Source: an uncultured Bacteroidales bacterium (GTDB lineage: Bacteria > Bacteroidota > Bacteroidia > Bacteroidales > WCHB1-69). From it: a stretch of 64,000 nt of DNA. Shown piece by piece: positions 1 through 7,430 of this stretch; the first letter of the stretch is position 1, and every line of letters starts with the position of its first letter. Position numbers and translations under genes: made by a program. The notes beneath the pieces are model-generated. The model ran no database searches, was not told where the DNA came from, and saw only the letters and a program-made list of their open reading frames with translations. The stretch covers positions 1 through 64,000 of the forward strand of contig CAMHNQ010000011.1 of the NCBI GenBank assembly GCA_946186495.1, given 5' to 3'.

Positions 1-31
1 AACTCTTTGACGAAAATTTTTGGGTGTCCCA

Positions 32-906
32 ATGACGAAGTCAGGAAAAAATAAGAATAATAACTTTTGGTCTCATATTATGTGTCATATCAGTGGTTTT
101 CTCTTCTTGCACCACGCCTCCAAAGTCTGTTGAAGAAACCGAGAATCTTCGTTGGCCGGATTTCCTGCGCGATTGGGCGGCGGACTGCAATATTACCGAT
201 GCTCAACGACTGGCTGTCATTGACCAAATAGACTCCTTATATGTGCTTGTTGAAGACAGTACGTCGGATGATGGGCTTCTTTGCAACAAGTTGTGCGAAC
301 TACAAGGCATTATTTCCGATATGGTTGCGCATGACACCAACTTGTTTTTCTCGCTGATGATGCAGGCGACAGCGAGTAATATCTGGGGCATGATATATAG
401 AAATCCTTGGCTATTCGAGAAAAATTGTCCGTGCAATCTGCTGGAATATCTAGTGGCAGGTGCTCATTGGTTTACTTATAGCAGTGAAAATGAGGATATC
501 ATGCTACGGGCAATCTTGGCAGGCATGGGGACGTCATGTGGATCTTACGCTTACAAAGAAAGACGGATTCGAATGGACTGGGGCTGAGATGATTGTGTAT
601 AACCACATTGATACTGCCATAAACAATCTTCAAATTATTTTTGCCGACAGCTCAAACACTTTCTATAAAAATTTCACCGAGGAGGGTGGGTATATTGAGT
701 TGCCTACTGACAATGCTGGAATGAAAGTGCTGATGTTGTCACCTCCTATGTTGATGGAATCATTAGCTGCCGACTGCAGCATATACATATACTACGAGAC
801 GCCTCATGACACAGTAGAGATGATTGGATTTCCGCATTTGTTCTTCAAGGAGCAAATAGAGGATTGCCCCCGATTGAAGAAAGCTTTAGATCAAATAACG
901 CGGTAA
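32..906 (+). pseudogene. Secreted lipoprotein gene broken by two homopolymer frameshifts
   Basis: I do not recognise the family. The ORF track splits this locus into 93-587 and 460-906. Reading from ATG at 32 and dropping one A from the A6 run at 46-51 gives a good lipoprotein signal (KIRIITFGLILCVISVVFSSC-type, lipobox FSSC). Dropping one G from the G4 run at 526-529 then joins the first ORF (ending ILAGMG) to the second (RHVDLTLTKKDG). With both corrections the span is exactly 291 codons to the TAA at 904-906. Two single-base length changes, both in homopolymers, fit sequencing or assembly error at least as well as true decay. The mature protein would be about 270 residues anchored at the outer surface or periplasm. 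Confidence in the reconstruction is good; the function is unknown. Confidence 0.7.
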
Positions 907-996
907 ATTAGATGTTCTCCTATGTCACAGCGTTTTCCGTGTGTCATCTGATATTTGCGGTGGTGAATTTTGTGGGATGAGTATAATTTAAAGTTG

Positions 997-1004
997 TATT
1001 TTTG
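997..1004 (+). promoter_or_regulatory. Bacteroidota -7 promoter element
   Basis: TATTTTTG followed by CACC lies 20 bases before the thioesterase start. It matches the Bacteroidota consensus TAnnTTTG and decides against the upstream start in the ORF track (970), which would place the promoter inside the gene. Confidence 0.75.
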
Positions 1005-1023
1005 CACCCCAAAATACCTTGTT

Positions 1024-1407
1024 ATGACAGATTACAACAACCTTACCGGTCTCCGCCACAGCGAACAGATGGTGGTGGAGCACAAAGACACCGCCGCGGT
1101 CTATGGCTCCGGCGCGTTGGAGGTGTTCGCCACCCCCGCGATGATCGCCCTGATGGAGAAAACCTGCCTGATGGCCGTCTGCGACAAAATCGGCGAAGGC
1201 AACACCACCGTCGGCATCGCCGTCAATATCAAGCACTTGAAAGCCAGTCCTGTGGGCGCGACCGTCCGCTGCGAGGCCGAACTCACCGAGGTGGATCGCC
1301 GCCGTCTGGTCTTCTCCGTGAAATGCTACGAGGGCGAAACGCTGGTCGGCGAAGGCATCCACGAACGGTTCGTGGTGGATAGTGAAAAATTCATGTCCAA
1401 ATGGTAA
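1024..1407 (+). CDS. Hotdog-fold thioesterase, FlK-like
   Basis: A 127-residue single hotdog domain of the fluoroacetyl-CoA-thioesterase-like family, expected to hydrolyse an acyl-CoA in the cytosol. Supporting segments are the early HSEQMVVEHKDTAAVYGSG stretch, the central helix with ATPAMIALMEKT, and the beta segment TVGIAVNIKHLKASPVG, in which T-x-G-x-x-V is typical of these thioesterases. The length is normal for the family. ATG 1024 is chosen because the promoter lies at 997. The gene overlaps the next by a few bases (ATG 1401 before TAA 1405), so the two are translated together. The true substrate cannot be read from sequence; FlK itself is a detoxification enzyme, but most relatives are uncharacterised. 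Confidence 0.8.
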   Translation: MTDYNNLTGLRHSEQMVVEHKDTAAVYGSGALEVFATPAMIALMEKTCLMAVCDKIGEGNTTVGIAVNIKHLKASPVGATVRCEAELTEVDRRRLVFSVKCYEGETLVGEGIHERFVVDSEKFMSKW

Positions 1408-2090
1408 ACGAAGAATGCCTTGTCTGCGGTGCCCCGTTGGAGTACCTGCAAGAAGATGAAATAATGGAATGTGCGCTGTGCCACAAAAAGATGGCAAGCC
1501 GGACACGTTGCGTGAAAGGCCATTTCGTGTGCGACGAGTGCCACACTTCCGGGATGGACTCGGTGATGGCCGTGTGCCTGCGTTCCAGATCCAAAGATCC
1601 CATCGAGATCATCAACCTGCTGATGTCGCAGCCGTTCTGCCATTTCCACGGACCTGAGCATCACGTGCTGGTCGGCTCCGCACTGCTCACGGCCTATCGA
1701 AACGCAGGCGGCGACATCCAATTGGAGGAGGCTTTGGTGGAGATGCAGAAGCGCGGAAAGGGCGTGCCGGGCGGCGCGTGCGGCTTCTGGGGCTCTTGCG
1801 GTGCGGGCATCAGCACGGGCATGTTCGTCTCCATCCTCTCCAAGGCCACCCCGCTCACCCAAGAGACGTGGGGTTTATCCAATCAGATGACCTCCAAGGC
1901 GTTGGATGCCATCGGGAAGGTGGGCGGACCACGGTGCTGCAAGCGCAATTCCTATCTCGCTATCCTTACCGCTATCGATTTCGTGAAGGAACATTTCGGG
2001 GTGCAAATGGAAAAACCTGCGGTCAAATGCGCTCGAAGCCACGACAACAACCAGTGCATCGGCGAACGGTGCCCGTTTCATTGCCAATAG
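1401..2090 (+). CDS. DUF5714 cysteine-rich protein
   Basis: A 229-residue cytosolic protein of the DUF5714 type. The N-terminus carries two CxxC knuckles (CLVCG, CALCHKK) and a CDEC pair, suggesting bound zinc or another metal. The core has the family hallmark GGACGFWGSCGAG and then PRCCKRNS, and the tail ends with closely spaced Cys (QCIGERCPFHC). In other genomes the domain is found alone or fused to radical SAM enzymes, but its reaction is not established. It overlaps the thioesterase gene, so the two probably form a two-gene operon. No promoter separates them. Confidence 0.75.
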   Translation: MVNEECLVCGAPLEYLQEDEIMECALCHKKMASRTRCVKGHFVCDECHTSGMDSVMAVCLRSRSKDPIEIINLLMSQPFCHFHGPEHHVLVGSALLTAYRNAGGDIQLEEALVEMQKRGKGVPGGACGFWGSCGAGISTGMFVSILSKATPLTQETWGLSNQMTSKALDAIGKVGGPRCCKRNSYLAILTAIDFVKEHFGVQMEKPAVKCARSHDNNQCIGERCPFHCQ

Positions 2091-2148
2091 TTTGTCCTTC
2101 CTTAATTGAATAAAACTGATAACCATTTGTTCGATAACGATTTCTATT

Positions 2149-2232
2149 GCTGTCCTGACGGAGAAGAAACTGCAGTGGAACCTTACCTACCGCGACGGCT
2201 ACCGACAATCATTTTTTCATTGCAGAGATTAA
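2149..2232 (+). pseudogene. C-terminal scrap of a paralogue of the 3087 gene
   Basis: The frame starting at 2155 reads LTEKKLQWNLTYRDGYRQS before a stop at 2230. This aligns residue by residue with LTDHKLQWSFIYRDGHSDT near the C-terminus of the intact secreted protein encoded at 3087-3614. No N-terminal part remains upstream. The 69-residue ORF in the track (2106-2315) is in a different frame and is not a gene. This is direct evidence of an earlier tandem duplication whose upstream copy has been mostly deleted. Confidence 0.7.
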
Positions 2233-2382
2233 AAAAACGGACTGCCAAGATTTTTTTTGTCCATTTATTTTGGAGCTGGTTCAGGAATAATAAAAAGGAG
2301 AAAGTTGTTTTCTGAAAAAAATGTATCTTTGTGCAATGTGTAAGACTATGTTGTTTTATTTGTAAATTGTGTAATATAAATA

Positions 2383-2405
2383 GTTTACTTTTGACAAGAG
2401 TAAAC
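2383..2405 (+). promoter_or_regulatory. Promoter inside an inverted repeat
   Basis: GTTTACT and AGTAAAC are perfect 7-base inverted arms nine bases apart, and the left arm runs into TTACTTTTG, a -7-like element 30 bases before the 2421 start. A second possible -7 element, TATCTTTG, lies near 2323. The dyad over the promoter looks like a repressor site, but no cognate regulator is visible in the window. Confidence 0.5.
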
Positions 2406-2420
2406 CAAAATCCTTTTCCA

Positions 2421-3053
2421 ATGAAAAAGTCAAGTCTTTTTATCCTGTTTTTGGCAGCGGTTCAACTTTTTGCCCAAGGCACTCTCAGCGGGATTGTCAT
2501 CAGTCCTTATGGGGATGCAGAACACAAGGTTTCCGTGGAACTCTTCACCAATAGTGGTGACCGTTTTGATGACAAGATTGAAACAATGGTTGTCAAAACA
2601 CTGACAGATGAAGAGGGTTATTATCGGATAGAGGGTATTGTTCCGGGCAAGTATGCTGTCCGGTTCAATGAAAACAAGGCCGATAGCACTTGTGTGACAA
2701 TCACTGTGACTGACGTGAAAATTGCCGGGGGTGACGAGTCGTTGCACATGAGATTGGAACCACGCTGTTCTGCATTCGGACCACTTTTATGTATTCATAA
2801 AAAAGGAGCATATTCTCCCAAAATAAGAGTGCAGCTGAAAACACACGCTGAATACAAAGTGATGACGAAGGTTGAATTTGAGATTATTGCGAGCGGGGAA
2901 AAAAGTTATCGTTATACCAACGACGACTCCATTGTCACGCAATACTTCCCTGCCGGTACGGGTCGGGTGCGGGTGCGGGTTTACGAGCACCTGTGCGATA
3001 ATATGTGGCAACTGGTAAAGACGTACGTTGCAAAACCTCGCGTCACAAGGTGA
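2421..3053 (+). CDS. Secreted protein with carboxypeptidase-regulatory-like domain
   Basis: A 210-residue exported protein. Residues 1-18 form a signal peptide (MKKSSLFILFLAAVQLFAQ). Residues about 20-115 look like a carboxypeptidase-regulatory or Cna-B-like beta sandwich: GTLSGIVISPYGD, then DEEGYYRIEGIVPGKYAVRF, the usual turn-rich pattern. The second half is beta-rich without a recognised family. ATG 2421 is chosen over the track start at 2331 because it begins the signal peptide and follows the promoter at 2387. The following gene starts 33 bases downstream on the same strand and may be cotranscribed. Such domains usually serve as adhesive or structural modules; no catalytic residues are visible. 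Confidence 0.6.
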   Translation: MKKSSLFILFLAAVQLFAQGTLSGIVISPYGDAEHKVSVELFTNSGDRFDDKIETMVVKTLTDEEGYYRIEGIVPGKYAVRFNENKADSTCVTITVTDVKIAGGDESLHMRLEPRCSAFGPLLCIHKKGAYSPKIRVQLKTHAEYKVMTKVEFEIIASGEKSYRYTNDDSIVTQYFPAGTGRVRVRVYEHLCDNMWQLVKTYVAKPRVTR

Positions 3054-3086
3054 GGTTCTAACGGATAACAAATCAATAATTCAACA

Positions 3087-3614
3087 ATGAAGAATCTGAC
3101 AATCTTTTGCTCTATCGTTCTTATGACCGCGCGCATAAGTGGTTGTGTCTTTGCGCAATCCGCGAAAGTGCCAGGACACTATATCTATTTTCATGAATTT
3201 GCCTATGACTTGCAGGATGCTCATCTCGAAGTGCACGAGACCGGCACGATGGACTTCCACCCCGACGGCACCGCCCTCGACTCCGCGCGGCAGGTCTATA
3301 CCGCCACCCTTCAGGATGGCACGACAGTGACGTATGTATTCAACTACGTCAGTCCCAGCAAATGGCGCTTGGAAGGGGAGGATTTCTACTTCGCCGGCAT
3401 CAAGGAAAGTTTCCGGATGGAGTTGGTTGAAAGCGACAAAGAGAAAGAGGACGAACTGGCGCAGGAGATCCTCAAGGTCATCAGCGGCAGCATCGACTAC
3501 GAGTACAAATTCCATCTCGACACGCTGACGGACCATAAACTGCAGTGGAGCTTCATTTACCGCGACGGCCACAGCGACACGTGGAAGTTCTATCGGGAAT
3601 CTTCGCAAAAATAA
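3087..3614 (+). CDS. Secreted protein of unknown function
   Basis: A 175-residue protein with an N-terminal signal (about residues 1-24, ending VFAQ). The mature part is a beta-rich domain with short repeated hairpins (GTMDFHPDGTALD, WRLEGEDFYFAG, LQWSFIYRDG). This resembles the lipocalin-like small secreted proteins common in Bacteroidota, but I cannot assign a family. A scrap of a paralogue lies 1 kb upstream at 2149-2232, so the gene was once duplicated. It sits in a run of four same-strand genes with short gaps (33 bases before, 12 bases after), probably partly cotranscribed. Confidence 0.6.
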   Translation: MKNLTIFCSIVLMTARISGCVFAQSAKVPGHYIYFHEFAYDLQDAHLEVHETGTMDFHPDGTALDSARQVYTATLQDGTTVTYVFNYVSPSKWRLEGEDFYFAGIKESFRMELVESDKEKEDELAQEILKVISGSIDYEYKFHLDTLTDHKLQWSFIYRDGHSDTWKFYRESSQK

Positions 3615-3626
3615 AACACCGAGATT

Positions 3627-4100
3627 ATGGAAAACATCAAAATTTATCATTCTTATGGGAAAAGCCCTATCGTCGCCGCAATTTGTTTTATTGTTGCCGG
3701 ACTTTGCAATTTGATTCTTTTGATTTTGGAAGGAAGGCATAACTGGATATCGTGGTTAATTGTTTTTTTACTTCTTGGCTTTGGATTGTATCAGGCATAT
3801 TTATACTGGAAAGAAAAGGTCAAAAAAACGCCGTTTTTGGAAGTTGCCGACGACAAGGTGACTGTGAAAAGCGCGAAAAGTTGGGAGATCTCTTTTTCAG
3901 AAGTGGAAGAGTTCTTCTTTACGGATATCACCAAACAGCTGATAGGAATCCGCTATAAAAATGATGAGATTCAGAAAACGAAAAACCATGGCATCGGAAA
4001 CAAGGATGAGATTTCTACCTACCGCTTGTCGATGAAACCCCAGGAACTCCTTGACCTGTTGAATCAACGATTGGAAGCCTACCGCAGCACGCACGCCTGA
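3627..4100 (+). CDS. STM3941-like membrane protein
   Basis: A 157-residue protein with two transmembrane helices near residues 13-34 and 39-60. A cytosolic C-terminal domain (about 68-157) has the pattern TPFLEVADDKVTV..WEISFSEVEEF..YRLSMKPQELLDLLNQRL, typical of the STM3941 family, whose soluble part resembles a PH-like fold. The family function is not established. The gene follows the previous one by 12 bases and is probably in the same transcript. Confidence 0.65.
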   Translation: MENIKIYHSYGKSPIVAAICFIVAGLCNLILLILEGRHNWISWLIVFLLLGFGLYQAYLYWKEKVKKTPFLEVADDKVTVKSAKSWEISFSEVEEFFFTDITKQLIGIRYKNDEIQKTKNHGIGNKDEISTYRLSMKPQELLDLLNQRLEAYRSTHA

Positions 4101-4144
4101 AATGCCTCGCCATTCGTGATGACCCTGTGTTAAAACAAAAATTA

Positions 4145-4152
4145 TACTTTTG
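4145..4152 (+). promoter_or_regulatory. Bacteroidota -7 promoter element
   Basis: TACTTTTG followed by CC lies 30 bases before the DUF2807 lipoprotein start at 4182, marking a new transcript. Confidence 0.7.
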
Positions 4153-4181
4153 CCGAATATTAATTGTTTATATATCGAATT

Positions 4182-4883
4182 ATGAAAAACATTGTCATTC
4201 TGCTGTCTTTGAGCATCTTATTCTTCTGTTGCACAAAAGATTGGGGTACTCCCACCTCCCGAGACTATCCCGTCAATGCTCCTTTCACAGGGCTTGAGGC
4301 CAGCGGCGGCTTTCAGGTGACCATGAGCGACCAGGTGGAGGATGTGGTCGTTACCGTGGGTGAGCTTGCGCACGATAGGGTGGTGGTGAAAGTCGTTGAC
4401 GGCGAATTGCAAATCGGATTTAAGCCGAACACAAACTATAGCGGAAAGGCGACGGCAGTCATCCCGGCAGCCGTTCTTCGTAAACTGGATCTTAGCGGGG
4501 CCTCTTCGTTCACGGGCGACCTTAGAGGTGACGATGTGGACATTGAACTCTCCGGCGCGTCAACCTATCGGGGCACTGTTGAGGCCACTGAACTGGACAT
4601 TGACCTTTCGGGGGCTTCGGATGCCATTTTAAGCGGTGCCTGCCAGACCAAGATGGGGATAGACCTGAGCGGGGCCAGCACTCTGAAAGCGGCTAATCTT
4701 TCCGCCATGTCGGTGTTCGGGGAGATGAGTGGCGCCAGCGATGCCGATGTCACGGTCTGCTCTGATCTGAATGTGGAACTCAGCGGTGCCAGCACGCTCA
4801 CGTACGGGACCTCTTCTGAAGAGTGTCATCCCAATGTCAACTGCAGCACCTCTGGCGCGTCAACCGTCCAGCTACGCCCTTAG
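4182..4883 (+). CDS. DUF2807 head-GIN lipoprotein with SGAS repeats
   Basis: A 233-residue lipoprotein (signal ending ILFFCC, Cys about 18). After the DUF2807 lead-in (FTGLEASGGFQVTMSDQ) comes a beta-solenoid-like stretch in which L/M-SGAS recurs about every 20 residues: DLSGASS, ELSGAST, DLSGASD, DLSGAST, EMSGASD, ELSGAST and a final SGAST, seven copies from about residue 105 to the end. This pattern is normal for putative auto-transporter adhesin, head GIN domain proteins of Bacteroidota. ATG 4182 is chosen because the lipobox follows and the promoter is at 4145. The role is thought to be at the cell surface but is not proven. Confidence 0.8.
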   Translation: MKNIVILLSLSILFFCCTKDWGTPTSRDYPVNAPFTGLEASGGFQVTMSDQVEDVVVTVGELAHDRVVVKVVDGELQIGFKPNTNYSGKATAVIPAAVLRKLDLSGASSFTGDLRGDDVDIELSGASTYRGTVEATELDIDLSGASDAILSGACQTKMGIDLSGASTLKAANLSAMSVFGEMSGASDADVTVCSDLNVELSGASTLTYGTSSEECHPNVNCSTSGASTVQLRP

Positions 4884-4909
4884 CAAAACAGCTGTATTGT
4901 TATAGACCG

Positions 4910-5686
4910 ATGGACTTCCACCTTTACGGCATTCCCGAAAAACCGGCCCTCCTGCTGCTTCCCGGCTTGGGAGTCTCGCACGAGATTTTCCTTCCGCTAA
5001 TAGAATTGCTAAAGGTGGACTTCCGCATTATAACGGCGGATATTGACGGCTTTTTGCTCGGCAAGCCCTCCCGTTTCACCTCCGTCGATGACCAGGCCGC
5101 GCAGGCTATCCGCTATGTGCAGGAGAATCTCGCTGGGCGAATGGATGTCGCCTACGGACTCTCGTTGGGCGGGAAAATCCTCTCGCGGATGCTGGAACGC
5201 AACGAGATCGTCATCGACCACGCCATCATGGATGCTGCACCGCTGTTACCGCTGCCCAGGTGGACCGTGGGACCGCTTCGCCACTACCAGGCCCTCAACG
5301 TGTGGACCTGCTACCACTGGACCGGCTTCTGGCGCTGGGTATTCCACTCGCACTACTTCGATGTGCTGTTGGATGAGGTCAGGAAGGTCTATCCGTCGGG
5401 GAAGACCCGCGCGGTGTTGGATGGGTACAAGTCGGTATATGCCAGCAGATTGGAATCCATTCACGGAGCCGACATCCACTATTGGCACGGCACCAAGGAG
5501 GCCTTCGTCGCGAAGCCGCAGGTCAAACACTTGCTCTCGCTATGTCCCAATGCACACGTGGAGGTCTTCGAGAAGATGAACCACGGCCAGCTGCTGGTGG
5601 ACCACCCGGAGGAGGTGGCGCGGAGGATACGGGCGATGGTTTCTTTGCCAAGTTCCCAAACAAAAATCGGCCAAATTCCCAAGTGA
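4910..5686 (+). CDS. Alpha/beta hydrolase
   Basis: A 258-residue cytosolic hydrolase. The oxyanion strand LLLLPGLGVSHEIF lies at residues 14-27, the nucleophile elbow G-L-S-L-G-G puts Ser at residue 85, and the catalytic His is probably in MNHGQLLVDHP near residue 228. A lid-like insert (WTCYHWTGFWRWVF) lies in the middle. The substrate is unknown. ATG 4910 is preferred to the track start at 4823, which lies inside the upstream lipoprotein gene. The last dozen or so residues are encoded by the first two diverged units of the 23-bp tandem repeat beginning at 5647, so the natural C-terminus has probably been replaced or extended. Confidence 0.75.
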   Translation: MDFHLYGIPEKPALLLLPGLGVSHEIFLPLIELLKVDFRIITADIDGFLLGKPSRFTSVDDQAAQAIRYVQENLAGRMDVAYGLSLGGKILSRMLERNEIVIDHAIMDAAPLLPLPRWTVGPLRHYQALNVWTCYHWTGFWRWVFHSHYFDVLLDEVRKVYPSGKTRAVLDGYKSVYASRLESIHGADIHYWHGTKEAFVAKPQVKHLLSLCPNAHVEVFEKMNHGQLLVDHPEEVARRIRAMVSLPSSQTKIGQIPK

Positions 5687-5761
5687 AATTACGCCAATTC
5701 GCCGAATGATTTTTCGCCAATTCGCCGAATAAATTTTCGCCAATTCGCCGAATGAATTGGA
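5647..5761 (+). repeat. Five tandem 23-bp repeats upstream of an ATPase gene
   Basis: GCCAA starts at 5647, 5670, 5693, 5716 and 5739, exactly 23 bases apart. The last three units share GCCAATTCGCCGAAT; the first two are diverged (GCCAAGTTCCCAA, GCCAAATTCCCAA). The array begins inside the 3' end of the hydrolase gene and ends eight bases before the TATTTTTG promoter element of the ATPase gene. Units are contiguous without spacers, so this is not a CRISPR array. Position and phasing suggest binding sites for a protein, or a replication or expansion tract. Confidence 0.85.
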
Positions 5762-5768
5762 AAAATGC

Positions 5769-5776
5769 TATTTTTG
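5769..5776 (+). promoter_or_regulatory. Bacteroidota -7 promoter element of ATPase 1
   Basis: TATTTTTG followed by CACC lies directly after the 23-bp repeat array and 18 bases before ATG 5795. It overlaps the track start at 5765, which is therefore rejected. Confidence 0.75.
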
Positions 5777-5794
5777 CACCTTAAAAAAATAGCG

Positions 5795-7081
5795 ATGGAT
5801 ACTTACAAGCCTAGAGTTGTCGATGAATTGCTGAAAAGGAAATTGGCTGGCAAAGGTGCCGTACTGATTAAAGGTCCCAAATGGTGCGGAAAAACCACGT
5901 CAGCCGAGCAAATTGCAAAAAGCGTCCTTTATATGGGCGATACAAAGACAAGGGAACATAATATCAAATTAGCGAATGTTGATCCCCACCTGATTTTAGA
6001 CGGCCCAACTCCTAGGCTTATCGACGAATGGCAAGAAGCCCCAGTGTTATGGGACGCAGTTCGTTTTGAGGTGGATCATCGCAAGGGCCACGGACATTTT
6101 ATCCTTACTGGTTCTGTGGTTGTAAAAGACGGGGAGGATGGTAATCCTCAAATACAGCACTCTGGAACCGGACGTATCGGACGAATAGTCATGAGGCCGA
6201 TGAGTTTATGGGAATCAGGTGATTCGAACGGCATGGTCAGTCTGGCGGAATTGTTTGGAACGCCAGAGCGCATTGCCGGAAAATGTGAACTTAACTTACA
6301 AGACATAGCATTTTTAACATGCCGTGGCGGTTGGCCCGACACAATTGACATGGAAAAGGAAGTTGCTTTGGATCAAGCTTTTGATTATGTCGATGCGGTA
6401 GCCGAAACCGATATTTCAGCGGCGGACAATATCCGAAAGAATCCAGAGCAAGTGAGACGACTACTCCGCTCGTATGCACGACATCAGGGGGCACAAGCGG
6501 CTTTAACCACTTTGAGAGATGATATGAAAGCTAATGAATCGACATCTTTTAGTGAAGATACGGTAGCTACATATCTTAAAGCTTTGAACAAGATTTACGT
6601 CGTTGAGGACATGCCTGCGTGGAATCCCAATCTGCGTTCAAAAACAGCCATAAGGACTTCTGATAACCGGTATTTTGTTGACCCATCAATCGCCACAGCA
6701 GCATTAGGACTGGGTCCTAACGATTTGATTAACGATTTAAATACTTTTGGACTGATTTTTGAAACTTTGTGTGTTCGCGATTTGCGTGTTTTTGCTGATG
6801 CCCTTGACGGCAGGGTTTATCACTATCGTGACAAGGACAAGTTGGAATGCGATGCTGTTGTCCATCTTCGCAATGGCTCCTATGGTCTTGTCGAAATCAA
6901 ACTCGGCGGCGACCAACTGATTAACGAAGGTGCAGAGAGCCTGTTGAAACTCAACAAAAAAATTGACACTACAAAAATGAAATCGCCTGCCTTTATGATG
7001 GTTCTAACGGCAGTGGGCTCTTACGCCTTTAGAAGAGAAGACGGAATTTATGTGGTGCCCATAGGGTGCTTGAAGGGGTAA
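5795..7081 (+). CDS. AAA ATPase with DUF4143 C-terminal domain (copy 1)
   Basis: A 428-residue cytosolic protein of the AAA_14/DUF4143 type. Walker A is GPKWCGKT (residues 27-34), Walker B is RLIDEWQ (about 74-80), followed by FILTGSV. The C-terminal DUF4143 part (about 225-425) contains YRDKDKLECDAVV and YGLVEIKLG, giving the D...E-x-K arrangement of restriction-like nucleases. Members are amplified in many Bacteroidota and archaea; their biological role is not established. The gene has its own promoter and a 23-bp repeat array upstream. It is followed within 30-130 bases by two gene relics. Walker A differs from the other three copies, so it belongs to a separate subfamily rather than a recent duplication. 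Confidence 0.85.
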   Translation: MDTYKPRVVDELLKRKLAGKGAVLIKGPKWCGKTTSAEQIAKSVLYMGDTKTREHNIKLANVDPHLILDGPTPRLIDEWQEAPVLWDAVRFEVDHRKGHGHFILTGSVVVKDGEDGNPQIQHSGTGRIGRIVMRPMSLWESGDSNGMVSLAELFGTPERIAGKCELNLQDIAFLTCRGGWPDTIDMEKEVALDQAFDYVDAVAETDISAADNIRKNPEQVRRLLRSYARHQGAQAALTTLRDDMKANESTSFSEDTVATYLKALNKIYVVEDMPAWNPNLRSKTAIRTSDNRYFVDPSIATAALGLGPNDLINDLNTFGLIFETLCVRDLRVFADALDGRVYHYRDKDKLECDAVVHLRNGSYGLVEIKLGGDQLINEGAESLLKLNKKIDTTKMKSPAFMMVLTAVGSYAFRREDGIYVVPIGCLKG

Positions 7082-7110
7082 TAATTGTTTTTATTCTATT
7101 TTCAAAAATT

Positions 7111-7197
7111 ATGAAACGACTTTCTTTCTTCCTCGCATTGCTGTCTCTTTCCGTCACGGTTGCCTATGCGCAAACTCGACATATTGTTTACTGGTAG
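7111..7197 (+). pseudogene. Truncated signal-peptide ORF
   Basis: ATG 7111 opens a 28-residue frame, MKRLSFFLALLSLSVTVAYAQ and seven more residues before TAG at 7195. The first 21 residues are a complete Sec signal peptide with an AYAQ cleavage site, so this is the 5' end of a secreted-protein gene whose body has been lost. Too short for the ORF track. Confidence 0.55.
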
Positions 7198-7206
7198 CAA
7201 CAAGCC

Positions 7207-7398
7207 ATGATTTTTGAAATGAGCCATAAAAATTCCGCCTCCAACACCATCTCCTTCCTCGAATCCCTACGCAACGAAAAGCAGCGGGCAGTGCTGATGC
7301 GGTTCTTCAATCCCGCATACGAAATGCCCCGTACCGCCCTTCGCTACGCCATCGAAAAGATGGATGACGAGGAACGGAGGATGTGGATGGAGAGGTAG
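7207..7398 (+). pseudogene. Internally deleted DNA alkylation repair (AlkD-like) gene
   Basis: A 63-residue in-frame remnant. The N-terminal half (SFLESLRNEKQRAVLMRFF) matches the opening helices of AlkD-type HEAT-repeat alkylation repair proteins, where RFFKTGPGEYGEGD normally follows. The C-terminal half (MPRTALRYAIEKMDDEERRMW) matches their very last helix. About 150-170 central residues, including the whole DNA-binding groove, are missing, so the product cannot act as a glycosylase. The start may be ATG 7207 or ATG 7222 (MSHKN). It lies 125 bases after ATPase copy 1. Confidence 0.75.
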
Positions 7399-7430
7399 AG
7401 AAGATGCACAAATCGTCACAGACTATCTAA

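Noticed and set aside
2106-2315. 69-residue ORF as a gene
   Set aside because: It is in the wrong frame relative to the recognisable C-terminal relic and has no start signal or family feature.
5647-5761. Possible CRISPR array
   Set aside because: Units are contiguous 23-mers without unique spacers, there are only five, and no cas gene is present.
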